Below, one piece after another: positions 8,725-17,360 of a DNA stretch of 64,000 bases (positions are counted from its first letter, which is position 1; each line of letters begins with the position of its first letter). A program made the position numbers and the translations under genes. Below the pieces are notes generated by a model, which was not told where the DNA came from, did no database searches, and saw only the letters and a program-made list of their open reading frames with translations. The stretch is from Paenibacillus flagellatus (lineage in GTDB: Bacteria > Bacillota > Bacilli > Paenibacillales > NBRC-103111), in the NCBI RefSeq assembly GCF_003217775.1, contig NZ_QJVJ01000008.1, positions 360,628-424,627 on the forward strand, in the 5' to 3' direction.

Positions 8725-8747
8725 CGAGGAAGGGAAGTGACCGGGAC

Positions 8748-11192
8748 GTGAAAGTCTCTTACCAATGGTTGTCCGAATACGTCGATCTGAAAGGGTACAC
8801 CGCCTCCGACTTGGCGGAGAAGCTGACCCGCAGCGGGATCGAAGTCGATATCGTGGAAAAACGGAATAAAGGCGTGACGAACGTCGTCGTCGGCTACGTC
8901 AAGGCGCGGGAGAAGCATCCGGACGCGGACAAGCTGAGCGTCTGCACCGTCGACGCGGGGCAAGGCGAAGAGCTGCAAATCGTATGCGGCGCGAAAAACG
9001 TCGACGCGGGCCAAAAGGTGCCGGTCGCCCTCGTCGGCGCCGAGCTGCCGGGCGGGCTGCACATCAAGCGCGCGAAGCTGCGCGGCGTCGAGTCGATGGG
9101 GATGATCTGCTCCGCCAAGGAGCTCGGCTTGAACGACCGGCTGCTGCCGAAGGAGCAGCAGGAGGGCATACTCGTCCTGCCGGAAAGCACGAAGGTCGGC
9201 AAGCCGATCGTCGAGGTGCTCGGCATCGACGACGAGGTGCTCGAGCTCGAGCTGACGCCGAACCGGTCCGACTGCCTCAGCATGATCGGGGTCGCTTACG
9301 AAATCGCCGCCATTCTCGGCCGGGACGTCAAGCTGCCGAAGGACGACATCGCGCTTCATCCGTCGCAGACGAAGACGGCGGAGAAGATCCGCGTCGACAT
9401 CGCCTCGGCCGATTCGTGCAGCCGCTACGCCGCGCGCCGCATCGCCGGGGTGAAGGTCGGCCCGTCGCCGCTTTGGCTGCAAAACCGGCTCATGGCCGCG
9501 GGCGTCCGGCCGATCAACAACATCGTCGACGTGACGAACTACGTCATGCTCGAGTACGGCCAGCCGCTGCACGCGTTCGACGCGGACCGGCTCGAAGGCG
9601 GCCGCATCGAGGTACGGCTCGCGCGCGAAGGCGAGACGATCGTCACGCTGGACGACGTCGAGCGGAAGCTCGAGCCGCACATGCTGCTGATCGCCGACGG
9701 CGCGAAGCCGATCGCGATCGCGGGCGTCATGGGCGGCGCCAATTCGGAAGTGACCGACGCGACGACGACGATCGTGCTCGAATCGGCGAAGTTCGACGGC
9801 AGCACCGTCCGCAAGACGTCGCGCCAGCTCGGCCTTCGTTCGGAGGCGAGTTTGCGCTTCGAGAAGGAAGTGAATCCGGAGGCGGTCATCCCTGCCTTGA
9901 ACCGGGCGGCGTCGCTGATCGCGGAGCTGGCCGGCGGCGAAGTGAACGACGGCATCGCCGAGAGCGTGACGAAGACGCCGGAGCCCGTCACGGTCCCCGT
10001 GACGCTTGCGAAAATGAACGGCTACCTCGGCACCGAGCTCGCGTCGCTCGAGGTGAAGGTCATCCTGAACCGGCTTCATTTCGACTACGAGGAAACGGGA
10101 GACGGCGCCCTGAACGTCCGTGTGCCGTCCCGCCGCGGCGATATTACGCGCGACGTCGATCTGATCGAGGAGGTCGCCCGCCTATACGGGTACGACAACA
10201 TTCCGTCGACTCCGATCGAGGGTGCCACGACGCCGGGCTCGCTGACGCGCGAGCAGACGATTCGCCGGACGATCCGGCGGCTGCTGACCGAGACGGGTCT
10301 GCACGAGGTCGTTACGTATTCGTTCACGCATCCGGAGCGGATCGCCTCGTACCGGGGGCTGTTCCCCGAGGCGAAGCCGGTCGCGCTGGCGATGCCGATG
10401 AGCGAAGACCGCAGCGTGCTGCGCACGAGCCTCGTCCCGAACTTGCTGGACGTGGCCGTCTACAACCGGAACCGCAACATGGACGACGTCGCGGCGTTCG
10501 AGATCGGCAAAGTGTTCGTTTCCGCGGAGGAGACGCTCACGAAGCTGCCGGAGGAGAAGCTCGCTCTCGGCATCGTCTGGACCGGCCGCCGTACCGCAGA
10601 GCATTGGGGCGGCAAGGCCGACAAGGTCGACTTCTACGACCTGAAGGGCGTCTTCGAGAAGCTGACGGCGCATCTCGGCATCGCGGGCATCCGCTATGTC
10701 GCCTCGCAGCCGGAAGGCTTCCACCCGGGCCGGTCGGCGACGATCGCGATCGGTTCCGGCGCGACGGAGCGGACGGTAGGACGCATCGGCCAGCTTCACC
10801 CGGAGCTGCAGAAGGCGTACGACCTGGACGATACGTACGTGCTCGAGGTCGAGCTCGCGCCGCTCGTCGAGCATGCCGACTTCCGCATCGCGTACCGTTC
10901 CTTGCCGAAATATCCGGCCGTCGGGCGGGATATGGCGATTGTCGTCGACGCGGGCGTCCCCGTCGGCAATATCCGACAGGCGGCGGCCGATGCGGCGGGC
11001 GATTGGCTCGAGTCGATCGACGTGTTCGATATTTACACGGGAGAGCGGCTCGGAGGCGGCAAGAAGAGCGTGGCGTTCGCCCTCGTCTACCGTCATCCGG
11101 AGCGGACGCTGACCGACGACGAAGTCGCCGAGCTGCACGGCAAGGTCGTCGCCGCGCTTGAACAAACATTCGGCGCGGAGTTGCGCAAATAG
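8748..11192 (+). CDS. pheT: Phenylalanyl-tRNA synthetase beta subunit
   Basis: An 814-residue beta subunit starting at GTG behind AGGAAGGGAAGTG. Visible domains in order: a tRNA-binding OB fold (~40-150, with HPDADKLSVCTVD and MICSAKELGL), the B3/B4 editing domain (~205-380; NNIVDVTNYVMLEYGQPLHA), the B5 domain (~400-475; RVPSRRGDITRDVDLIEEVA), the catalytic-like core, and a C-terminal FDX-ACB anticodon-binding domain (~720-814; YPAVGRDMAIVVD). It pairs with PheS, co-transcribed upstream, and edits mischarged Tyr-tRNA-Phe. Length and domain set are complete. A strong terminator follows, so zapA is transcribed separately or by read-through. Confidence 0.98.
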   Translation: MKVSYQWLSEYVDLKGYTASDLAEKLTRSGIEVDIVEKRNKGVTNVVVGYVKAREKHPDADKLSVCTVDAGQGEELQIVCGAKNVDAGQKVPVALVGAELPGGLHIKRAKLRGVESMGMICSAKELGLNDRLLPKEQQEGILVLPESTKVGKPIVEVLGIDDEVLELELTPNRSDCLSMIGVAYEIAAILGRDVKLPKDDIALHPSQTKTAEKIRVDIASADSCSRYAARRIAGVKVGPSPLWLQNRLMAAGVRPINNIVDVTNYVMLEYGQPLHAFDADRLEGGRIEVRLAREGETIVTLDDVERKLEPHMLLIADGAKPIAIAGVMGGANSEVTDATTTIVLESAKFDGSTVRKTSRQLGLRSEASLRFEKEVNPEAVIPALNRAASLIAELAGGEVNDGIAESVTKTPEPVTVPVTLAKMNGYLGTELASLEVKVILNRLHFDYEETGDGALNVRVPSRRGDITRDVDLIEEVARLYGYDNIPSTPIEGATTPGSLTREQTIRRTIRRLLTETGLHEVVTYSFTHPERIASYRGLFPEAKPVALAMPMSEDRSVLRTSLVPNLLDVAVYNRNRNMDDVAAFEIGKVFVSAEETLTKLPEEKLALGIVWTGRRTAEHWGGKADKVDFYDLKGVFEKLTAHLGIAGIRYVASQPEGFHPGRSATIAIGSGATERTVGRIGQLHPELQKAYDLDDTYVLEVELAPLVEHADFRIAYRSLPKYPAVGRDMAIVVDAGVPVGNIRQAAADAAGDWLESIDVFDIYTGERLGGGKKSVAFALVYRHPERTLTDDEVAELHGKVVAALEQTFGAELRK

Positions 11193-11201
11193 AAGGAAAA
11201 C

Positions 11202-11245
11202 AGGCCGGTCGCATCGAATGATATAGTCGATGGATCGGCCTTTTT
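11202..11245 (+). terminator. Terminator after pheT
   Basis: AGGCCG-GT-CGCATCGA pairs with TCGATG-GAT-CGGCCT around a short loop, followed by TTTTTC at 11241-11246. Confidence 0.85.
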
Positions 11246-11309
11246 CGTTATCGGTCGAATGCCGTCGGACTTCGACAGTTTCCGTGAACGGGAGAAAGGA
11301 AGTGCCTTC

Positions 11310-12728
11310 GTGAGTACGGGCGATAAAATACGAGTCACGGTCGATATATATGGGACGCAATACAAACTGATGGGCAATTCGAGCCCGAGCTACGTCAAGC
11401 GGGTCGCGGAGCACGTGAACGACCAGATGCACCAGATCGCAAAAGTGTTCCCGCGGCTCGATACGCCGCGCCTGGCCGTACTGGCCGCCGTGAACATGGC
11501 GGACGAATATTTCAAGCTGCATTCGATGCTCGAGCAGGTGCAGCAGCAGCTCGAAGCGGTGCAGGGCGCGGAGAAGCGTCTGGAAGAGCTGGAGGAGAGC
11601 TACCGCGTCTTGAAGGAATCGTCGGAGCTCGAAGCCGAACGGCTGCGCGAACGGGAGCGCGAGCTCGCCGAAGAGGTCGAGCGCGTGCGCGATCATGCCG
11701 GCCGGGCCGAGCGGGAGCTCGAGGCGGAGCGTCAGGCGCGGCGGACGGCCGAAGAGCGTCTCGAGGCGGAGACCGCCCGGCTGCGCGAGGCGTACCGCGA
11801 GCTGGAGGAGAGCTTCGAGCTGAAGCGGATGCTGATGCAGGAGCAGGAGGAGCAGCTGCTGCTCGAAATCGTCGGCGAGCGCGAAGCCCGTACGAAAGCC
11901 GCCGAGGAAGCGCGGCAGGAGCTGGAGGCGGAGCGTCAGCGAGGCGGCCAGGCGGTCGAGGAAGCGCGCCGCCAAGCGCAGCAGGAGCTGGAGGCGGAGC
12001 GCCAGCGCGCCCGTCAAGCGGCCGAGGAAGCGGGCCGCAAGGCGCAGCAGGAGCTGGAGGCGGAGCGCCAGCGCGCCCGTCAAGCGGCCGAGGAGGCGGG
12101 CCGCAAGGCGCAGCGGGAGCTGGAGGCGGAGCGCCAGCGCGCCCGCCAAGCGGCCGAGGAAGCGGGCCGCAAGGCGCAGCGGGAGCTGGAGGCGGAGAAG
12201 GAGCGCGGGCGGCAGGCGCTCGAGGCGGAACGGGCCCGCGTCGCCGAAGCGCTGGAGGCGGGGCGCGCCATGGCCGCCGAGGCGGCGGAAGCGGAGCGGC
12301 TGCAAGGGCTCCGCGCGCTCGAGGCGGAGCGGGCGGCGTTCGAGGCGGAGCGCGAACGGATGCGCCGCGAGTTCGCCGAAGAGCGGGAGCGGGCGCTTGC
12401 CGCGCTCGAAGCGGAGGCGTCCGAGCTGCGCGCGCGGGTCGAAGCGGCGGCGGCCGACGGCCGCGAGCGGCTCGCGCGCGACGGCGAGCGCATCGCGGAG
12501 CTCGAGGAGCGGCTGCGCGCGGAGCGGGAAGCGTTCGCCGCGGAGCGCGACGACCTGCTCGAGCAGTTCGAGCGGGAGCGCGGTCGGCTGCGCCTCGAGC
12601 TGGAGCAGCTGCAGACCGACCGCCGCGACGAGAGCGAGCTCGCGCAGCAGTACCGCAAGCTGCAGGACGAATACGCCAAGCTGCAAAACGAGTTCAACGA
12701 GTGGATTCAGCTGGTCGAGAAGGAGTAG
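11310..12728 (+). CDS. zapA: ZapA cell-division protein fused to a long repeated coiled coil
   Basis: Residues 1-85 are a clear ZapA domain (KIRVTVDIYGTQYKLMG, VAEHVNDQMHQIAKVFPRLD, LAVLAAVNMADEYFKL), which binds FtsZ and bundles filaments at midcell. ZapA is normally about 85-140 residues; here the product is 472 residues because a highly charged, Ala/Glu/Arg-rich coiled coil of about 385 residues follows. Inside it (about residues 202-297) is a near-perfect 22-residue repeat, ELEAERQRARQAAEEAGRKA with small variations. The start is GTG at 11310 behind GGAGAAAGGAAG; the frame is open upstream to 11259, but that part has no ribosome binding site and no family similarity. Next to cvpA, as in B. 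subtilis. Confidence 0.85.
   Translation: MSTGDKIRVTVDIYGTQYKLMGNSSPSYVKRVAEHVNDQMHQIAKVFPRLDTPRLAVLAAVNMADEYFKLHSMLEQVQQQLEAVQGAEKRLEELEESYRVLKESSELEAERLRERERELAEEVERVRDHAGRAERELEAERQARRTAEERLEAETARLREAYRELEESFELKRMLMQEQEEQLLLEIVGEREARTKAAEEARQELEAERQRGGQAVEEARRQAQQELEAERQRARQAAEEAGRKAQQELEAERQRARQAAEEAGRKAQRELEAERQRARQAAEEAGRKAQRELEAEKERGRQALEAERARVAEALEAGRAMAAEAAEAERLQGLRALEAERAAFEAERERMRREFAEERERALAALEAEASELRARVEAAAADGRERLARDGERIAELEERLRAEREAFAAERDDLLEQFERERGRLRLELEQLQTDRRDESELAQQYRKLQDEYAKLQNEFNEWIQLVEKE
11913..12200 (+). repeat. 66-bp tandem repeat inside zapA
   Basis: In-frame units begin at 11913, 11979, 12045, 12111 and 12177 (the last partial), each exactly 66 bases long. The three middle units are almost identical at DNA level, which points to recent duplication. 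The encoded unit is 22 residues, equal to two hendecads, so insertion of a unit keeps the coiled-coil register. Confidence 0.9.
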
Positions 12729-12758
12729 GCTCCGGACGCCCCGGATGCCGCCCCAAGC

Positions 12759-13313
12759 ATGGATCATTGGAATACGATCGACATCGTCGCCGCCGTTCTC
12801 GGCATCGGCTCGCTCGCGCTCGGCTACAACCGCGGCTTTATCGCCCAGCTCGTCTCCATCGCCGGGCTGTTCGTCGCTTACCTGGTCGCGTACGTTTTGT
12901 ACGACGACGTATCTCCGATCGTCGCCCGTTTTCTCCCCCTCGACAAGTTCGAAGCGTACGGCAAGTATGCGTTTCTCGTGGAAGGCTTGAATTGGAACGT
13001 CTACTTTTACAACGCGCTGTCGTTCGCGCTGCTGTTCTTCCTCGTGAAGGTCGGGATGTCCGTCGTCGGCCGGATGCTGCATCTGATCGCCTCGATTCCC
13101 GGGCTGAAAAAGCTGAATCAATGGAGCGGCGCGGCATTGGCGCTGCTCGAAGCGGTCGTGCTGTTCACGGTCGCCGTCCACGTCATGAGCGTCATTCCGT
13201 CCGATCCGCTGCAAAACACGCTTCGCGAATCGGTCGCCGCCGGCTACGTCATCGATCATATGCCGGAGCTCGCGGCGAAGCTGCAAAGCTTGTGGAACCA
13301 AGACTCCCCGTAG
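12759..13313 (+). CDS. CvpA/YshB family membrane protein
   Basis: A 184-residue protein with four predicted membrane segments, beginning MDHWNTIDIVAAVLGIGSLALGYNRG. The N-terminal helix followed by GYNRGFIAQLVSIAGLFVAY is the hallmark of the CvpA (colicin V production) family; in B. subtilis the homologue YshB follows zapA in the same order. The C-terminal half has LNQWSGAALALLEAVVLF and a short cytoplasmic or extracellular tail. The molecular function is unsettled, with links to envelope homeostasis. The gene lies 30 bases after zapA and is ended by a terminator at 13375-13410. The polX gene that follows in B. subtilis is absent here. Confidence 0.88.
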   Translation: MDHWNTIDIVAAVLGIGSLALGYNRGFIAQLVSIAGLFVAYLVAYVLYDDVSPIVARFLPLDKFEAYGKYAFLVEGLNWNVYFYNALSFALLFFLVKVGMSVVGRMLHLIASIPGLKKLNQWSGAALALLEAVVLFTVAVHVMSVIPSDPLQNTLRESVAAGYVIDHMPELAAKLQSLWNQDSP

Positions 13314-13374
13314 GCCGCCCGCCGCGAAGGAATCGACAGGGACGGGCCGCTCAAGCGAATACCGAATGAGGCAG

Positions 13375-13410
13375 AAGCTCTGTCCGCGCGAAGCGGGTCG
13401 GAGCTTTTTT
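13375..13410 (+). terminator. Terminator after cvpA
   Basis: AAGCTC-T-G-T-CCGC pairs with GCGG-G-TC-G-GAGCTT, followed by TTTT. Confidence 0.8.
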
Positions 13411-13436
13411 GACGTGGGCGAACCGTTTCGGCGGGC

Positions 13437-13564
13437 CGTTTACTCCTTTTTCGCTTTTGTCTATCGAAGCGTTTATTCATTGTCGCGTTCCTACATTGAA
13501 GCGTTTTTCCTTCAAAGCGTCTATATTTTGAAGTATTGCTCCTTTAACGCTTTTAGGTAATAAA
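13437..13564. repeat. Degenerate 16-bp tandem repeat, eight units
   Basis: Between the cvpA terminator and the peptide ABC operon, a GCGTTT-like start recurs every 16 bases: 13437, 13453, 13469, 13485, 13501, 13517, 13533 and 13549. A loose consensus is GCGTTTnTnCnTTGAA. The stretch is much richer in A+T than the genes around it. The remainder of the gap to 13682 is an A/T-rich tract in which no clear promoter can be assigned. Confidence 0.75.
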
Positions 13565-13682
13565 ATGCCATATTTTATAGTTAAATTGTGAAAAAAAATT
13601 TAATGACATTCGCCGATAATATATGTAAAATAACATTATGTTTTTTTTATCTTGACAGAAGTGGAAGCGAAGGTGATCGATT

Positions 13683-14645
13683 TTGCCCGAACCGATCTTG
13701 GAAGTAAAGGCGCTGCAAACGGCTTTTCAAAATAAAACCAAAACGTCGACCGTCGTGGACGGCATCGATTTCGAGATCGGTCCGAACGAAGTGGTGGCGC
13801 TCGTCGGCGAATCGGGCTGCGGCAAAAGCATGACGTCCCTCTCGATCATGCAGCTGCTTCCCCGATCGGGAAAAGTCGTCGGGGGCGAAGTCCGGTTTCG
13901 CGGACGGAACCTGCTCGAGCTGAACAAGAAGGAAATGACCAAAGTCCGCGGCCGCCATATCGCGATGATTTTTCAAGAGCCGATGACGTCGCTCAACCCG
14001 GTCCTGACGATCGGCTTGCAGATGACGGAAGCCATCTTGCGCCATACGGGAGCTACGAAACTGGAAGCGATTGCAACGGCCGACGAATGGCTCCGCCGGG
14101 TCGGGTTCCCCGAGCCTGCGCGCATCCGCAAGGAATTCCCGCACCGGCTGTCCGGCGGGATGCGCCAGCGGGTCATGCTCGCGATGGCGATGGCGTGCAA
14201 GCCCGATCTGCTGATCGCCGACGAGCCGACGACCGCGCTCGACGTGACGATCCAGGCGCAGGTGCTCGATCTGATGCGCCAGCTGCTGGAGGAGACCGGC
14301 ATGTCGGTCTTGTTCATTACCCACGATCTCGGGGTCGTCGCGGAGATGGCCACCCGGGTTATCGTCATGTACGCCGGTCAAATCGTGGAGACGACGGACG
14401 TCGCCACGCTGTTTACTTCGCCGATGCATCCGTATACGAGAGGGCTGCTCCAATCGACGCCGCGCATGACCGGCAGCATCGAGAAGCTGGTGCCGATTCC
14501 GGGCACCGTTCCTCCCGCCGGCACCGTCTTGCCCGGCTGCCGGTTCGCCGACCGCTGTCCGGTCGCGCGGGCGGAATGCCGCGAGAAGCCGCCGGAGCTC
14601 CGGGAAATCCGGCCGGGCCACCGCGTGCGCTGCATTTTGGCTTAG
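13683..14645 (+). CDS. Peptide ABC transporter ATPase, DppD/OppD type
   Basis: A 320-residue ABC ATPase with Walker A GESGCGKS near residue 41, Q-loop in IFQEPMTSLNPV, signature LSGGMRQR near residue 155, Walker B LLIADEPTTALD and the H-loop in LFITHDLGVVAE. The C-terminal extension with GCRFADRCPVARAEC is the oligopeptide/dipeptide OPT domain with its iron-sulfur-like cysteines. The start is TTG with GAAGGTGA just upstream. It is the first gene of a five-gene operon (ATPase, ATPase, binding lipoprotein, two permeases) and powers import from the cytoplasmic side together with the next gene's product. Confidence 0.92.
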   Translation: MPEPILEVKALQTAFQNKTKTSTVVDGIDFEIGPNEVVALVGESGCGKSMTSLSIMQLLPRSGKVVGGEVRFRGRNLLELNKKEMTKVRGRHIAMIFQEPMTSLNPVLTIGLQMTEAILRHTGATKLEAIATADEWLRRVGFPEPARIRKEFPHRLSGGMRQRVMLAMAMACKPDLLIADEPTTALDVTIQAQVLDLMRQLLEETGMSVLFITHDLGVVAEMATRVIVMYAGQIVETTDVATLFTSPMHPYTRGLLQSTPRMTGSIEKLVPIPGTVPPAGTVLPGCRFADRCPVARAECREKPPELREIRPGHRVRCILA

Positions 14646-14670
14646 CTCGTTACTGAAAGGGGATTACTAC

Positions 14671-15627
14671 GTGTCCGCACCGCTTCTCGAAATCCGACAA
14701 TTGAAGAAATATTTTCCGATAGGCAGAGGCTCGAAATCGGGCTCGGTCAAGGCGGTCGACGACGTCAATTTGACGGTGTACGAAGGCGAGACGCTCGGCA
14801 TCGTCGGCGAGTCGGGCTGCGGCAAGTCGACGGTGGGGCGGCTGACGCTCCGGCTGCTCGATCCGACCGGAGGCGATATTCTCTTCAAGGGGATGTCGAT
14901 CGGGCGGATGAGCCAAAGGCAGCTTCGTCCGATTCGCAAAGAGATGCAGTGCGTGTTCCAGGATCCGTACGCATCGCTGAATCCGCGCATGACGATCGGG
15001 GGCGCCATCGCCGAGCCGCTCGTCGTCCAGGGCGGACGAAGCCGCCGGGAGGCGATGAAGGAAGCCGAGGCGCTGCTCGAGACGGTCGGGTTGAGCGCGC
15101 AGGCAGCGAGCCTGTACCCGCACGAATTTTCCGGCGGCCAGCGGCAGCGCATCGCGATCGCCCGCGCCGTCTCGCTCGCGCCGAAGCTGATCGTGGCGGA
15201 CGAACCGGTATCGGCCCTTGACGTCTCGATCCAGGCGCAAATCGTCAACCTGCTCGGGGAACTGCAGCAGAAGACGAAGGTGTCCTACTTGTTCATCTCC
15301 CATAACTTGAGCGTCGTCCGGCACATCTCCGACCGGGTGGCGGTCATGTACTTGGGACGCGTCGTCGAGATGGCTTCGCGCGACCAGCTGTTCGCGACGC
15401 CGCAGCATCCGTACACGCAGGCGCTTCTCTCCTCCGTGCCGGAGCCCGACGTGACCGTCAAGCGGGAACGAATCGTGCTCGGCGGCGAAGTGCCGAATGC
15501 GGCCAATCCGCCTACGGGCTGCGCGTTTCATCCGCGCTGTCCGCACGCGTCCGATAGGTGCCGCACCGAAGCGCCCGTCTTCCGGGAAGTGCAGCCGGGG
15601 CATTTCGCCTCGTGCCATTTCATATAA
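14671..15627 (+). CDS. Peptide ABC transporter ATPase, DppF/OppF type
   Basis: A 318-residue ABC ATPase, partner of the upstream ATPase. It has Walker A GESGCGKST near residue 48, FQDPYASLNPRMTIG in the Q-loop region, signature FSGGQRQR near residue 153, Walker B LIVADEPVSALD, and the C-terminal OPT motif GCAFHPRCPHASDRC. The start is GTG behind GAAAGGGG. The SLNPRMTI sequence is typical of the F-type subunit. The gene lies 25 bases after the D-type ATPase and 30 bases before the lipoprotein gene, so all belong to one transcript. Confidence 0.92.
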   Translation: MSAPLLEIRQLKKYFPIGRGSKSGSVKAVDDVNLTVYEGETLGIVGESGCGKSTVGRLTLRLLDPTGGDILFKGMSIGRMSQRQLRPIRKEMQCVFQDPYASLNPRMTIGGAIAEPLVVQGGRSRREAMKEAEALLETVGLSAQAASLYPHEFSGGQRQRIAIARAVSLAPKLIVADEPVSALDVSIQAQIVNLLGELQQKTKVSYLFISHNLSVVRHISDRVAVMYLGRVVEMASRDQLFATPQHPYTQALLSSVPEPDVTVKRERIVLGGEVPNAANPPTGCAFHPRCPHASDRCRTEAPVFREVQPGHFASCHFI

Positions 15628-15657
15628 ACCAGATTTGGGAAAGGGGATTTATCGTAC

Positions 15658-17328
15658 ATGTACCAAAAATCGTACCGCAAGCTCGCGACCGTAGCGCTCG
15701 TCGCCACCATGGGGGCCAGCATCGCATTGGCAGGCTGCTCCTCGTCGGGCGGCAACGACCAATCCGGCGCGTCCAACACCTCCACCAATACGAACACGAA
15801 TACGACCGCCCCGAAGAAGGAGAAAGTGGACGGCGGCGAAATTACGACCGCTTACCTGGGCGACCCGCAAGGCTTCATTCGCTTCTGGGCGACGACGACG
15901 ACTTCGACCGAAGTGATCGACCTCGTATTCAGCAGCCTGTACAAGTTCAACGAGAAGCAGGACATCGTGCCGGACTTGGCCGTCGGCCAGCCGACGTTCT
16001 CCGACGACAAGCTGACGATGACGATCAAGCTTCGCAACGACGTCAAATTCAGCGACGGCAAGCCGGTTACGGCGGACGACGTCGTGTTCACGTACAGCAT
16101 TCCGATCAACCCGGACTATACGGGCCCCCGCAAAGGCGCGTTCGAGAAAATGCAAAAGATCGAGAAGGTCGACGACACGACCGTCAAGATCACCTTCAAG
16201 GAGCCGCATGCCGGCTATATCGACATGATGATTTACAACATTTTGCCGCAGCACCTGCTCAAGGACGTGCCGGTGAAGGAAATGGACAAATCGCCGTTCT
16301 TCAAGCAGCCGGTCGGTTCCGGTCCGTACAAGCTGACGGAATGGAAGCAAGGCCAATATTTGAGCTTCGTCCGCAACGAAAACTACTATAACGGCAAGCC
16401 GGCGATCGAGAAAGTGACGGCCAAAATCATTCCGGACGCGAACGCCATGATGGCGCAGCTGCAAACCGGTGAAATCAACGTCATCGGCGTACCGGCCGAC
16501 AACCTGGCCGCCATCGAGCAATACACGAAGACGAACGACAAAATCAAGCTGCAAAAAGGAATCGCCGGCAGCCAATATTTGTTCGTCGCTTGGAACTTGA
16601 ACAACCCGCTGTTCCAGGATAAAAAAGTGCGCCAAGCGCTTACGATGGCGATCGACCGCAAAGGCATCGTCGACAGCGTCGTGGAAGGCCAAGGCAAAGT
16701 CGTCAACAGCCAAACGCCTCCGACGTATTGGACGTATACCGACAACGTGCCGAAGTTCGAATTCAACGCGGACAAAGCGAAGCAGCTGCTCGCGGAAGCC
16801 GGCTGGAAAGATACGAACGGCGACGGCACGCTCGACAAGGACGGCAAAAACTTCGAGTTCGAAATGCAAGTAAACCAAGGCAACAAGGTTCGCGAAAAAG
16901 GCGTAACGGTCATCCAGCAGCAGCTGAAAAAGATCGGCATCAACGTGACGCCGCGCGTCGTGGAAAGCTCGGCCTTCACGAAAAACTTCCAAGGCAAAAA
17001 CTTCGAGGCGATCTACTATGCGTGGGCGATCTCCGGCGACCCGAACCCGAAGGGCATCTGGCACTCGTCCGAAATCGCGAAAGGCTTGAACACCGTTTCG
17101 TACAGCAATCCGGAAGTCGACAAGCTGATCGACGAAGATTTGAAGACGTTCGACAAAGCGAAGCGCAAGGAGCTGCTGAACAAAGTCGACGCGCTTATCG
17201 CCGAAGACCAGCCGTACACGTTCCTGTACTCGCCGACGATTACGATGGCGTACCCGAGCAACCTGGAAGGCTTCAACCCGAACCGCGACAGCCTGAAAGA
17301 AATCGAGAAATGGTATTTCACCAAGTAA
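15658..17328 (+). CDS. Peptide-binding lipoprotein of the ABC importer (DppE/OppA family)
   Basis: A 556-residue family 5 extracellular solute-binding protein. The signal peptide ends in the lipobox LAGC with Cys27, so it is anchored to the outer face of the membrane. A Gly/Asn/Thr-rich linker follows, then the SBP_bac_5 fold: DGKPVTADDVVFTYS near residue 137, QPVGSGPYKLTEWKQGQYL, and KKVRQALTMAIDRKGIV. The family binds di- or oligopeptides, and some members nickel or sugars; ligand unknown here. Codon use and GC are slightly lower than in neighbours, as is common in highly expressed lipoprotein genes. It stands between the ATPase and the permease genes. Confidence 0.93.
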   Translation: MYQKSYRKLATVALVATMGASIALAGCSSSGGNDQSGASNTSTNTNTNTTAPKKEKVDGGEITTAYLGDPQGFIRFWATTTTSTEVIDLVFSSLYKFNEKQDIVPDLAVGQPTFSDDKLTMTIKLRNDVKFSDGKPVTADDVVFTYSIPINPDYTGPRKGAFEKMQKIEKVDDTTVKITFKEPHAGYIDMMIYNILPQHLLKDVPVKEMDKSPFFKQPVGSGPYKLTEWKQGQYLSFVRNENYYNGKPAIEKVTAKIIPDANAMMAQLQTGEINVIGVPADNLAAIEQYTKTNDKIKLQKGIAGSQYLFVAWNLNNPLFQDKKVRQALTMAIDRKGIVDSVVEGQGKVVNSQTPPTYWTYTDNVPKFEFNADKAKQLLAEAGWKDTNGDGTLDKDGKNFEFEMQVNQGNKVREKGVTVIQQQLKKIGINVTPRVVESSAFTKNFQGKNFEAIYYAWAISGDPNPKGIWHSSEIAKGLNTVSYSNPEVDKLIDEDLKTFDKAKRKELLNKVDALIAEDQPYTFLYSPTITMAYPSNLEGFNPNRDSLKEIEKWYFTK

Positions 17329-17360
17329 AATATAAATGAAACGAAAGAAGTGAACTTCCG

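Noticed and set aside
11913..12200. CRISPR-like array suggested by regular DNA repeats
   Set aside because: The 66-bp units are in-frame coding repeats without unique spacers; no cas genes are present.
10182..13301. A 1,039-codon open frame on the reverse strand opposite pheT, zapA and cvpA
   Set aside because: It is antisense to three well-supported genes, is rich in Arg/Leu/Ala repeats that mirror the zapA coiled coil, and has no family features; it is an effect of high GC.
13437..13564. CRISPR array at the 16-bp repeats
   Set aside because: There are no separate repeats and spacers; units are contiguous, too short and degenerate.
13586..13622. Promoter for the peptide ABC operon from TTGTGA and GATAAT/TAATAT
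   Set aside because: The spacing is 23 bases or more, too long for a sigma-A promoter; the A/T-rich tract offers several weak alternatives and none stands out.
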